Below are positions 22,625-32,254 of a stretch of DNA of 64,000 nt, in pieces. The notes beneath the pieces were generated by a model. That model made no database searches and had not been told where the DNA came from. It saw only the letters and a program-made list of their open reading frames with translations. The DNA comes from Vesta saturnalis (Eukaryota > Arthropoda > Insecta > Coleoptera > Lampyridae). Made by a program: the position numbers and the translations under genes. The number at the start of each line of letters is the position of its first letter. Position 1 is the stretch's first letter. The stretch is from assembly GCA_036346205.1 (NCBI GenBank), contig JARFJB010000921.1, forward strand, positions 782,501-846,500, written 5' to 3'.

Positions 22625-23010
22625 ATGCATTCAATCGAGAATTTGAATGAGACCGGCAATACGATCGAGATGCTTTGAGTTAATCAGTACCAGTAATGGT
22701 GCCACTTTTGAGTCAGCAGCAGAAAACCGCATACGACAAATTGATAATAGCAGTCAACGACCGATAGGGAGGAATCTTCTTCCTAGTTGTACCTAGCGGA
22801 ACTGGCAAAACGTTCCTAATTCCAATGATTTTTAGTCCGATTCGCGCAAAAGTCACATGTTCATTATCCTCATTAATGAATTGCACCCGTACGAAGCCGG
22901 ATCGCATATGCAATAACCGCACCCGGACTAGATAATTCGTTCAAATTCGTCGTCACGATCTCCATGTCATTAACGACACCTGCACTACGCGAAAAAGGTG
23001 AAACAGGAAT
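22625..23010 (+). pseudogene. Helitron-type (Pif1-like) helicase fragment
   Basis: The plus strand reads a FNREFE-QYDRDAL block (22632-22675), then LSQQQKTAYDKLIIAVNDR and, after a stop, GGIFFLVVPSGTGKTFLI (22770-22825). PSGTGKTFL is a Walker A ATP-binding loop, and the preceding LNxEQxxAYD motif is typical of the Pif1-like helicase domain of Helitron transposases. Beyond about 22850 the frame loses similarity. Only this N-terminal corner of the helicase is present; the Rep domain and Helitron termini were not found. Confidence 0.65.
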
Positions 23011-23828
23011 GCATGTAAACGTACAAAAAACTACAAGAAACGATATCCACGCTGAAAGAGGCAGAAAATATTGATCTGTGAAACTGTGAGTTCAGTAACA
23101 GTTGTACAGTACTGATCGTAGGTGTGTAAGAAACGGTATGGAAAGAATAATAAGATTGCTAGAAAAATTTCCGAAGAAAGTTATCAGTTGCGCAGTGATA
23201 AGGCTAAAATTATACAACAAATTTGTTATTGAGGTAAGGTACCCCACGTTATCCGATACAGGGTAATTCACGGTCGATGGTAGGTTAGACGTATAAGGAA
23301 AATTGGCGTAGGTCTTATGATATATTTTTGCATATTTCTTTCCTATACCTATTTTTAGTGGTTTTCGAGATATTAATCTTTTTTCATTATTTTTTGTTCA
23401 AAACATATCTCGCATTAAATGTTTATTACTGCGGGATTTTTATTCATAGAAAGCTTAAATTTTAAGCGTGCTTTAGCAATGTCCTCGGTATTAGTTCTGC
23501 ACATAGGAGTTTCCTCTACGTTATACAGGGTCTTTTAAAATTAGTGATTAGATATTTAGTGAAAAAAGAAATGGCATTATCAATTTTTACATAAAATTGA
23601 TTACTAAAGCATGTCATTGTATTTGATAAGATGCGATGTGGTCATTCATGATCACAGTGAAGAATGTACATATCCATTTTATGTAGGTATTATACGTTCA
23701 AGGTTTGAAGATTAAAATTTAATTTTTTTTAAATAGATCACTTCATATTCGACGATTTTCGTGCAAACTATATCTAAATAGCGTCAAAAACTATGTTGCA
23801 ACGCTGCATTAGCTTCACTTTCAAAGTA

Positions 23829-24747
23829 CGGGGTGTCCAGAAACTCTACGGGCAAACTTTGCGTAGTGATTCTAGACCCAAAAATAAGAAAAAAAGTTCA
23901 TATAAACCCAGGTCCGGAAACGCTTAGTTTAGGACCTACAGGTGTGAAAGAATTTTATTTTCCTCGGTTTTATGGCGATGTTTTGCGAACAAATTTGAAT
24001 ATGGTCCTGAAATTTGGAGCACGGGGTTTTGTGGTCGATAAACTTAAATATTTTATTGATTTTGATGCTGCCTGTAGAGGGCGCCATCTACAGTGGTATG
24101 TTAAAAGTTAATTGGCCTTAATTTTTTACCCCGGTATATTGACGTTCCGTTTAAATTAGTTTATTCCTTTTCAGTTCTAAGCAAAAAGGTATACTTGGTC
24201 GATGCCTCTCAGATCAACCGTTTTCGAGATATTGGTTGATGGACAGTTCAATTTGATTCCCTATAATCCTTAGCTAATTGGAATTAAAATGAAAGTAACG
24301 TATGTTTGCATTTTTATTTTAACTTTGAATTTAAGAACGAAAATGAAGAAATAAATAATAAAACTAAAAAAATAAATGTTACAAAAGGTGTTCCACATGA
24401 TGACCATTTGTTTCGATATATAATCTCAATCGTTTTGATAATAAGCGGCGAATCCCTGAACATATTCCTACATTATTTCTGAAGGTATCGCAGGCATCTA
24501 AAGTGGTATGCTAAAAGTTAATTGGCTTTACCTTTTTTACCACCCGGTATATTGACGTTCCGTTTGAATTGGTTTGTTCCCTTTTCAGTTCTAAGCATAA
24601 AAGGTATACTTGGCCGATGCCTCTCAGATCAACCGAGGAAAATAAATTTTTTTCACACCCTGTAGTTCCTAAACGAAGCGTTTCCGGACCTGGGTTTATA
24701 TGATCTTTTTTTCTTATTTTTTGTCCGTAGAGTTTCTGGACACCCCG
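23829..24747. mobile_element. non-autonomous mariner-like element, 919 bp
   Basis: Flanked by TA on both sides (23827-23828 and 24748-24749). The termini are perfect inverted repeats beginning CGGGGTGTCCAGAAACTCTA, and the similarity extends about 140 bp inward, apart from a 25-bp insertion in the left arm (TTGCGTAGTGATTC near 23862). The interior holds only the last part of a transposase on the minus strand (24380-24490: IRRLLSKRLRLYIETNGHHVEHL in pieces), so it must have been mobilised in trans. Confidence 0.88.
24085..24635. repeat. internal direct duplication within the mariner-like element
   Basis: 24085-24220 and 24495-24635 share about 135 bp in the same orientation (AGTGGTATGxTAAAAGTTAA, GGTATATTGACGTTCCGTTT, GATGCCTCTCAGATCAACCG). 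The copy at right runs directly into the right TIR. Confidence 0.88.
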
Positions 24748-25110
24748 TATAACCAAGTTTTCAAAAGTGAAACTACGGTTTTATCCTTTTGACAGTACTA
24801 CCACATTCTCCCTAGATTTCCACGGCTTGTTATAATGTAAAATGACGGAAGAGAGTATATTTTGTTGTTTATTTAGATTAATATGAAATGAAATTTGATT
24901 TTTATGTTTTAATGTTTTACATCTACTCTTGATGGTATTATTAAGAAAAAATTCAGGATAACTTTTGTTTTTTTTAAGTAGTTTTAATAAATTTTAGATG
25001 GTTTATCTGATAGTAAAATAGCTCCATCTTCTAAAAATTAATTATACTGTATTGGTCAGATAATTTAGTTAGTGGAGTTGATCGGCCTATTTCCACAGTT
25101 TATGCTTTTT

Positions 25111-25152
25111 GAGCGCGACGTTTCGGAAGCGGACTCTGCTTCCGTCATCAGG
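25111..25152 (-). ncRNA. hammerhead-like motif in PLE tail
   Basis: The minus strand reads CTGATGA, then C and a GGAAGC...GCTTCC hairpin, then GAAACGTC. CUGAUGA and GAAA around a stem II are the conserved core of hammerhead ribozymes, which are known in PLE terminal repeats. One extra base at the foot of stem II and no clear stem I make the fold non-canonical. Confidence 0.45.
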
Positions 25153-25212
25153 CTTAGTCCTGAGAAGGACTGTTTTTGCACTTGAGTCGAATTCATTTGT
25201 TATATCTAATTT

Positions 25213-25302
25213 TTCTCAAGCACTTGACTACTCTCAGATTCGAACTTGGTACCTTTCACTTACTAATCTGACACCTTTACCGTTGAGCCACTGAGTAATC
25301 CA
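25213..25302 (-). other. tRNA-like block in PLE tail
   Basis: The minus strand reads GGATTACTCAGTGGCTCA...GGTAAAGG, an A-box-like segment, and about 30 bp later AAGTTCGAATCTGAGAGTAG, a B-box-like segment. Ends can pair (ATTACTC with GAGAGTAG). The same block is at 48001-48080. It could supply an internal RNA polymerase III promoter or derive from an old SINE fusion. Not a functional tRNA. Confidence 0.5.
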
Positions 25303-25317
25303 ATACATATTTGTTAG

Positions 25318-25320
<3 letters not shown>

Positions 25321-25370
<50 letters not shown>
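25321..25370. repeat. (TA)25 within PLE C
   Basis: Perfect 50-base TA run between the ORF end and the tRNA-like block; the equivalent place in the copy at 47963-47998 also holds (TA)n, so the tract belongs to the element. Confidence 0.95.
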
Positions 25371-25375
<5 letters not shown>

Positions 25376-27060
25376 CTTTTTCGTGGTTGCGCAGAAGTTT
25401 ATTGCGCATGTTGCGCCGTTTCTCTTGCGCAGGTGTATTGCGCTTAAGCTCTTCGCGCATTATTGGAATCCATATGGGTTTCATTTCTACTCTAGCTTGG
25501 CTTATTGGATTTTCTGCTAGTGCGATGAATGTGGCTTCCTTGAGTTTTCGACGAGTTGTATTCTCGTCCTTTGCCACTATCTGTATGTTATCCCATTGGA
25601 TGCGGTGGTCTTCGTTCCAGACATGTTCAGCGATTCTTGATCTTTCTGTTTCGCCCTTTCGGACATTGTTCTTGTGTTCCTGAGTTCTTACTTTGAGTGG
25701 TCTACTGCTCTCTCCTATGTATGCTCTGCCGCATTCGCATGGTAGGTTGTATACACAATTCTTGGAATTCTGATCTTCATTGTATGGTTTGGTTTTGGTT
25801 AGTATTCCCCTGAGCGTTCTGGTCGATTTGAAGGCAGTGCGTATCTTGTATTTGCTGCCTATCATTCGTATTTTGTCTGAGGTACCTTGTATATATGGTA
25901 TTATCGCTGTATATTTAGGTTCTTCTTTTCGGTTACCCTTTCCCTGTTTAGGTTAGGTGTTAGATCGGGTAGCCATTTTCTTTGAGTGTTCTAGCGATAT
26001 TTTCTTTTCTCTGGTCACAGGTCCTCTTGTTTGAGCATATTGTTTTGCTCTATCGTACAAGCATTTTGCCACGCCTAACTTCACGTTTTGTGGTCATTGG
26101 AGTTGTAGTGTAGGTACCTCCCCGTGTGGGTAGGTTTCCTGTATACACTTGCCGTGAAAGTGTTGTCATTCCTGTGTACAAGTACATCCAGGAATGGCAG
26201 TTTTTGTTCCATTGTGAATTTGATGGTGGGTGCGCGGCTATTTAGATGATCTAGGAATTCATATAGCTTATGCTTGCCGTGTTGCCAAACTACGAAAGTA
26301 TCGTCCAAGTATTTAAGCCATATCCTTGGTTTCTCTGTGTATTCGGATATCGCTTGGTCTTCAAAGTCTTCCATATATATATTGCTCACTATGGGTGATA
26401 GTGGGGAACCCATAGCCATCCCAAACTCTTGTTGGTAGAATTTGTCTTCTACCTGGAAATATGTAGTTCTAATGCATATTGTCAGAAGTTCCATTATTGT
26501 GTTTACCGAGAGTTGCGTGCGTTCGTCTGTTTCATCCTTTTCCAGCTTGTCCCTTATGATAGTTAGTGCCTTATCGGTAGGCACATTTGCGAATAGACTC
26601 ACAATATGGAAGCTTACCAGTATTTCTTCGTGGTTTGGTTGGAGGTTTCTGATGGTTTCCACGAAGTGCTGCGTATTCTTAACCATAGATTCGGTTTTTC
26701 CCGATAAGGGTGTGATGATACCTAGCAGATAGTGTGCTAATGGATGACAAGGTGAATTTCTCGAGCTCACAATTGGTCTCAGAGAAATTCCTTCCTTGTG
26801 GATCTTTGGTAGGCCGTACAGATGCGGAGGTTTGCTGTAGTGTGGGTAAGTCTAGTTCTCTGGTAATCGGAGAACTCCCCCTTATGTTTTGCCAGCATCA
26901 CGTATATCCGTCTTTCGATTGATGGTGTGGGGTCTTTTGGTATTTGTTTGTACTCGCCCCCGTCTAGTAGTTCTTGGACCTTACTGTTGTAAGTGTCCAT
27001 ATCCATTACCACAGTCGCGTTTCCTTTGTCTGCCGGGAGAATTTTGATCGTTGGGTCATT
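25371..27060 (-). pseudogene. Penelope-like RT plus GIY-YIG polyprotein
   Basis: Blocks on the minus strand: DPTIKILPADKGN and VVMDMDTYN (27060-26995), LLDGGEYKQIPKDPTPSIER, then a frameshift with YGLPKIHKEG region (26770-26820), then an open frame 26770-26081 with SFHIVSLFANVPTDKAL, MAMGSPLSPIVSNIYMEDFE and WLKYLDDTFVVW, ending YRKPTHTGRYLHYNS. The RT active site YLDD is intact. FHIVSLFANVP replaces the usual FDVVSLFTNVP, so the first catalytic Asp is lost (D to H). After a linker with stops (26080-25866) comes the GIY-YIG domain, 25865-25371: YNLPCECGRAYIGESSRPLK, then RTQEHK and EATFIALAENPISQ. Both enzymatic domains expected in a PLE are present, but the ORF is broken. Confidence 0.9.
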
Positions 27061-27800
27061 TAGATATCGTCCAGCCCAGGTTGGTTTATGATACCGACCT
27101 GTTATTAATTTATTATTGTTTAAATGTATATTAATATCTAGAAAGTTAGAAAATTATTTGTTGGACTTTCACATGTAAATTCTATTCTGTTAAAAATGAG
27201 TTGAATTTTTGCAGAGTATTTGTCGATTTCATTATTGGGAATTAATAAGAGAACATCATCTACTTCTACATATCTTTTATAGATTAGAATATTGAAAGTT
27301 AAGGAGTTCATAATTGTAGTTTCAAGTTTTAGCACTATATCTGTTCTAATGGGAGTGTAAGAACTTCCCATTGGTCAAAAATTTGTGAGTATATTAAATT
27401 TGAATATATGAATAAAGAATATTCAAAATATGAATTAAGTCGCATTGATATTTCATTTATAAAAGTTATTATTAACGTAATCTAAAGCAATTTCTATTGG
27501 ACTGGCTCTGTATGGGGAAACTACATCAAGAGATATTAGTTTATGATTGTTAATAATTTGAGAGTTGTTATTATAATTATTTATTAATGTGAAAAAAATG
27601 TTTACAGAATATTTAAAATTTTGTGTTATAGGTTTGAGAAATTTTGTTAGAAAGGAGGCTACATTGTAAGTAAGAAAGCCCAAAGTACATGGTACAGGTT
27701 TTAGGAAAAAGCTGTCTATGAATTTTAACTAGACCGTATTATATTTTGCTGAATTTTTTTGTCGATGTAAGGTTCAAGTTGCAAGTCTAAGATGTTGAGT
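27061..27800 (-). pseudogene. Penelope-like element D, reverse transcriptase
   Basis: Different PLE family from its neighbour. Minus-strand blocks: FLTKFLKPITQNFKYSVNIF and KLISLDVVSPYRASPIEIAL (27453-27683), MGSSYTPIRTDIVLKLETTI (27371-27300, the GxPMGSPLSPILADIV motif), KRYVEVDDVLLLIPNNEIDK (27285-27225, RYVDD with a small in-frame insertion), then NNFLTF and NNNKLITGRYHKPTWAGRYL up to 27061. The catalytic DD pair survives, but upstream and downstream frames are shifted. Confidence 0.85.
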
Positions 27801-28567
27801 TCAGATGTGGCCAACGTACTTAAACCAAATTGCCCCCAGACGTTTGTTTACATAACTATCTCATAGGACTCCGCTGGATCTGATTTCAAGCTTACTTATA
27901 AATATACTACAAGTACGATTAACATCTGAGACTTTCACCATATTATTTTTGTATTGTCACGTGTGTTCAAAATCTACCGAATATTCGTTGTTTTATCGAA
28001 CTTTAGGATATTCATTAGTATCCAACATCAGGAATATTGTTTGAATCATTAAAATTGGACATTTTAGAGTATAAATTTTGGAGGCTTTAATTTAATTACA
28101 ATTATTTACGTTGTTTGAAGATATCTGGATTTGTTAAAAATTGAAATGTTAATTATTTTCCACTTCTGTGAACAGTGTATGGTTTTATTTTCGGTTTGTT
28201 TGCCATTAATGAATTGAAATACGATCCATCTCCGCGCTCTGACTTCGTGTATAAGGTGAAAGTTTTTTTTCTACATAATGTTTATTCCTAGTTATTTTAA
28301 CTATCATTAATTATGATTGAATGAGTTAAATTACATCATTGAAAATTGTTATAGCAGTTTAATTTCATGATGGATGAAAAAAACTTTAAGTAACGTAGTA
28401 TGTTTGGGAATAAATTGTTTGTGCTGTCGTTGATAACGAAAAGTTCAACTTATTTCAAGTTTACCAGTTCATTTTTATACATGGAACTGTTGTTAGAAAT
28501 ATAGAAAATTTATTTGAATAACAGGGTTTCTTATTTGGACAACAGGATGTATGTACGTGATTTAACT
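27801..28567. other. no gene seen
   Basis: Ordinary AT-rich sequence; no recognised repeat or ORF. Confidence 0.4.
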
Positions 28568-28900
28568 CTAGACTGTTTCTTCATGGGAATTGTCCACTGT
28601 GAGTTGTTTGGGTACGGAAATTTTTGTGCGATGGTTAGAAGGATGGGGTGATTTTGAGAGGAAAGGGGAGATTTGTTGTTTTTTCGATTCAGTCTTGACT
28701 GAGATGTAGTTGCTTGGCTGTGAACACGAACTCTTTGTTTGAGCAGGGTGGAACTTATTTATGTTTACCGAGAGCGATCGAACAGTACCGTAGTAAAACT
28801 TTTCCGTTTGGCCTTTTGAGGATATTTTTGAAGATTCACGCACCCCGGGATTATGATATCGTTGTGTATCGTTTGTCAGAAGTGACAGTTTGTAAGCCAC
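28568..28900 (-). CDS. unrecognised ORF, 110 codons
   Basis: Open minus-strand frame rich in Ser, Lys and Gln (MAYKLSLLTNDT start; QPSNYISVKTESKKQQ; ends NSHEETV). Low complexity for globular protein, no motif recognised, no upstream or downstream signal that would support it. An exon of an unidentified gene or transposon is possible; chance is equally likely. Confidence 0.2.
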   Translation of the reverse strand: MAYKLSLLTNDTQRYHNPGVRESSKISSKGQTEKFYYGTVRSLSVNINKFHPAQTKSSCSQPSNYISVKTESKKQQISPFLSKSPHPSNHRTKISVPKQLTVDNSHEETV

Positions 28901-31000
28901 TTTGCTTACAATAATTAAAATGGTTTATTTTAATTTGCCTCGGTCTAGCTCAAATCGGGTCTTGTCTTAACAAGATGAGGGTGGTTCGTATTTTGGTGCT
29001 TAACACTGTACACTTTGAATAATTACTATAAAATGTTTTAAACGTATATTACCTATTTCTTCTATAAAACTAAATAATCAGATACTAAACTAGTGAATTA
29101 AATTAACAACAAGAAAAATTTTGTATCAGGTTAACCGGAGTGTCCTTCCTGGGAGCCGCCATTTTGGTTGGTCCCCCGTTGACGGTAGTGGTGGAGTTAT
29201 TGGCTCCTGAGACGTTTCTATGGAAACATAAATTATTGTGGTTCAATTGCTAGTCTGTTATGACAAAAAATCCTGATAATGACAATTTTTTTTGATTTAT
29301 TACGAACGCTTATGCCGGTCCTGTAAACGGTGGCGTGGTATTTATCAGGTGGCGTTGTGTAATATTCTCCGTATTACATAAGCAGGGGACAACGATCGCA
29401 CAGGTGTTTATAAGCAGGTCAAAGAGAAAAATCAATAATTTAAAGTAACCTTGGTGCGCATGACTATTCTTATATGTGATTTAGTTTTCAGACTGAATAG
29501 ATGTGAATTCAGTACTTGGAATTCTTCACAAAGAACAGATTAATATTTATACGTTTCTGAATGCAAATTGTTTGTACGCGTTTGATCAGGATGGTCTCAG
29601 GATTTCTTAATTAATTGAGAACGTATTTACATTGATTAATACATAACATTTATTTATGCCCGGAAATAAGGCACATTAATTCTTTATTATTAGAGAACGT
29701 CTGTTATTGTTAAACGCGTATAACTTTCTTATAAGCGAAACTTATTCTACCTATTAAATACAGGGAAGATGGAGTTTATCACGAACTAATCTACGTTAGT
29801 TATTATTAAAAATTGCTTCTATTATTAATTGTTGTAAACGAATTAATCTGAGGAGGATCTTTTAGGACTGCGTGAACTAAATTAAACAATTCTGTGTATT
29901 GTTTCAGACGGAATGCAGGTGTCTTAAGTACACGATTATTCTCGGGGTTAAAATGAGAGAATTTACACGTATAATGTTCGTAGTTTATTATGATGCTGGT
30001 AAATTAGCCAGGCCTTCGGGAACTAAATAGTGGATAGTTTTTCGTTGCATGAAAATATACTCGCGATACAGGAATGTTTATGTTTGTCGCCGGGTTCCCT
30101 TTATTAAGAAATATTATTAGGAGAATATCTAACAAATTGTAGTCGGTTCGGGAGACGCTGGATCATGTTTGATGCAATTTATTACGTAAACGCACCACAG
30201 GTTCGTCCTTATTTAACTGGAGGATCACGCGGGTGATCTCTAAGAATACGGCTTCTGGTATTGAGATTATCTCCAGGTCTTGGCGTAGCTTGTTTGTATT
30301 GCTAATTTTTCCAAGATCTGGTAGGGGAGCGGTATAATTAGAGTGAATACCCTTCTTGTCGCTGGAGTAAATGGAAGACTTCAGGCCGTTAGCCCGCAGT
30401 AGCAACATCCTAGTTTGTGTGTATGTTTGCAGAAGGTCACTTCAGGTTTTAAAGCCTGTCGTGTACTTCTAGTGTGTGTACTGGAACGGTGAGATGACTT
30501 CCGGGCTCTGCAGCCCGTCATTTCTCTGGGTGTCTGGTGTAATGTTTAAGAAATGTGGTGCAATGAAACTTACGTGCTGTTAACCTTAGCGTATCTCAAC
30601 CATCAGCTTGATTGTATGGCGCTGATTTACTGGTGACGGCGGCGAAATAACGCGACTAAAGATACACGACGGTTCAAAATGAACGGATGCGGCAGTCGAC
30701 AGGTTGGCGGCGTATACAACGAAACTAAGTACGGCAGGCGCGCGCGGTCTGGATATGGATTCTAGATTCTAGATGCTAGAGGCTAGAGCTAGAGAGTAGC
30801 GACTAGAGAGAGGGGAGTGGAGTGCGCAGAGTTAAAGGTAAATCTTTTGATGCAATATGTTACAATGGGTTTTAATATTATGCAACTTTATTTAACTTGA
30901 TTACTGTAGGGCAATTAAAAAATAATTAATTACAAAAATTTTAGTAAAGTTAAGCTGGATCTTTACGAGTTTCGTATTCCATCAAGAAGGTCCAGGTGTT
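28901..31000. other. GC-richer stretch of unknown nature
   Basis: 29130-29160 (GGGAGCCGCCATTTTGGTTG) through 30850 has a higher GC content than its flanks and several CpG-rich patches, ending in GGCAGGCGCGCGCGGTCTGG at 30685-30704 and a run of CTAG-containing units at 30720-30760. A minus ORF at 30163-30408 (81 codons) is not recognised. It could be the LTR and leader of an unidentified retroelement or a promoter with an untranslated first exon; AAAGGTAAAT at 30835 would serve as splice donor. Confidence 0.3.
30438..30545. repeat. diverged tandem pair of hairpin-forming units
   Basis: Unit one holds CAGGTTTTAAAGCCTG (30443-30458), unit two GGGCTCTGCAGCCC (30503-30516); both sit in the frame ACTTCxGG...CCxGTC and are followed by similar TACTTCT / CATTTCT sequences. 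Period about 58-60 bp. Confidence 0.55.
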
Positions 31001-32039
31001 TGAATTAATTCCAGTCCGAATTATGGAGTGATTATTGTAAAAAGTTCCATTATATTTTAGTTTCGCGTGCACAGCTGACCCATAACAAATGATAAATTTG
31101 CTGTAAATAGAACGATTGAATAATTTGGTATAAATAGTTAAAGATTAAAATAATATTTGTGAATATACGTTAAACCAGATGGGAAGGTGATCGAAGCATG
31201 TGATTTTGGTTTTATGATTTGCCGATAATGATGTTTGTGCAAATATAATCTAGGAATTGAGGGGAGATTAAGAAGCTGTTGGTTTTCATGATCAACTACC
31301 GAAAGGAGCTATTGCAATACCGTTGTGGGAAAGAAAAAGGAAGTTTAGATCGATTATTTTGGTGCATTGTGGAGGTAACCATATTTCTGAGTTCAGTTTT
31401 GTGGTTTTAATAAAGTGTTTATTTGTCTTCATTTAGGCGGATGAACATACTTCTTTGTATGCAATTTTAAATTAAATTTTCCTTTTTTTTTATAAGCGTA
31501 TTTACCCGCATATAAATGTCTATTTCAGATTGTGTTTATCTGTATTTTGTTTTGGTTATGGTCTACCAAATTTACATATGACAAAATTTGTTAAAATTCT
31601 AAATGTTCGGCGTCATTCATCTTCAGAAAGGTTGCATTTAAAATTAAGGTACGTGCTATAGGTTGAGTGCTGATTATTTTTTATGTGTAATTTTATTTTA
31701 ATAGATGAATGGTACTTATAAGATGAATAGTATTAGTTCTTTAAGTATACATATTGTGCAATCTGATCCGTTTCTCACAACGTTATTATTAATTACGTTT
31801 GAACGAAATTTTAAATGATGAGGTAATCTGTTTACATTAAAGTTATTAAGTGATTTATTTGTTTTACAGAAATTGGTGACTTACATAACCTACAGTGCTA
31901 AATTTTTAAGTGTGTTATTATTTAATGAAAGTTTTAACGTAATATTAGTATGTTTTTGTTATGAGCGAATAAGTTCAAAAGTAAATATGTAATTAAAAAT
32001 TATTATTAATTTTATTAAATACATAAATTAAAGGTTTTC
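31001..32039. other. AT-rich, no gene identified
   Basis: Nothing recognisable on either strand. Confidence 0.4.
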
Positions 32040-32254
32040 CTCGAGTTGGATTTGAACCTACGACATCTAATTTACTAGAGTAGCGCTCTAACCAACTGAG
32101 TTATCGAGATACAAGCCCCAATCTGTGTAAATTTTGTTTTTATGTATGTAGAACTGATGTAAATCTTATATCTAGAATTTCCATCAGTTCTACATACATA
32201 AACACCTAATATATATCGATTGAGTCTGGTATCTCGATAGCTCAGTTGGTTAGA
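32040..32254. repeat. foldback with tRNA-like ends
   Basis: On the minus strand 32112-32040 reads CTCGATAACTCAGTTGGTTAGAGCG (A box) and, further on, GTAGGTTCAAATCCAACTCGAG (B box and acceptor-like 3' end; CTCGA pairs with TCGAG). On the plus strand 32230-32254 repeats the A-box part (TATCTCGATAGCTCAGTTGG). Between them TTATGTATGTAGAACTGATG (32140) faces its exact complement at 32182-32201. The anticodon arm does not fold properly, so it is tRNA-derived, not a tRNA gene. Confidence 0.65.

Larger units (their letters stand above)
25073..27060 (-). mobile_element. Penelope-like element C (3' part plus most of ORF)
   Basis: Minus-strand element. Going from 27060 downward: ORF with N-terminal lysine-rich part, RT, linker and GIY-YIG, then a (TA)25 tract, a tRNA-like block, a hammerhead-like motif and a terminal block ending ATCAACTCCACTAA. 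The tail is shared with 47963-48232, where it has the opposite orientation. The 5' part is missing; at about 27055 it is fused to another PLE. Confidence 0.88.

Noticed and set aside
25213..25302. Functional tRNA gene
   Set aside because: A- and B-box-like segments exist but the cloverleaf is incomplete, and the block sits inside a PLE tail in two copies.
32040..32112. Functional tRNA gene on the minus strand
   Set aside because: Acceptor and T arms partly pair, but the anticodon arm does not fold and the block is part of a foldback.
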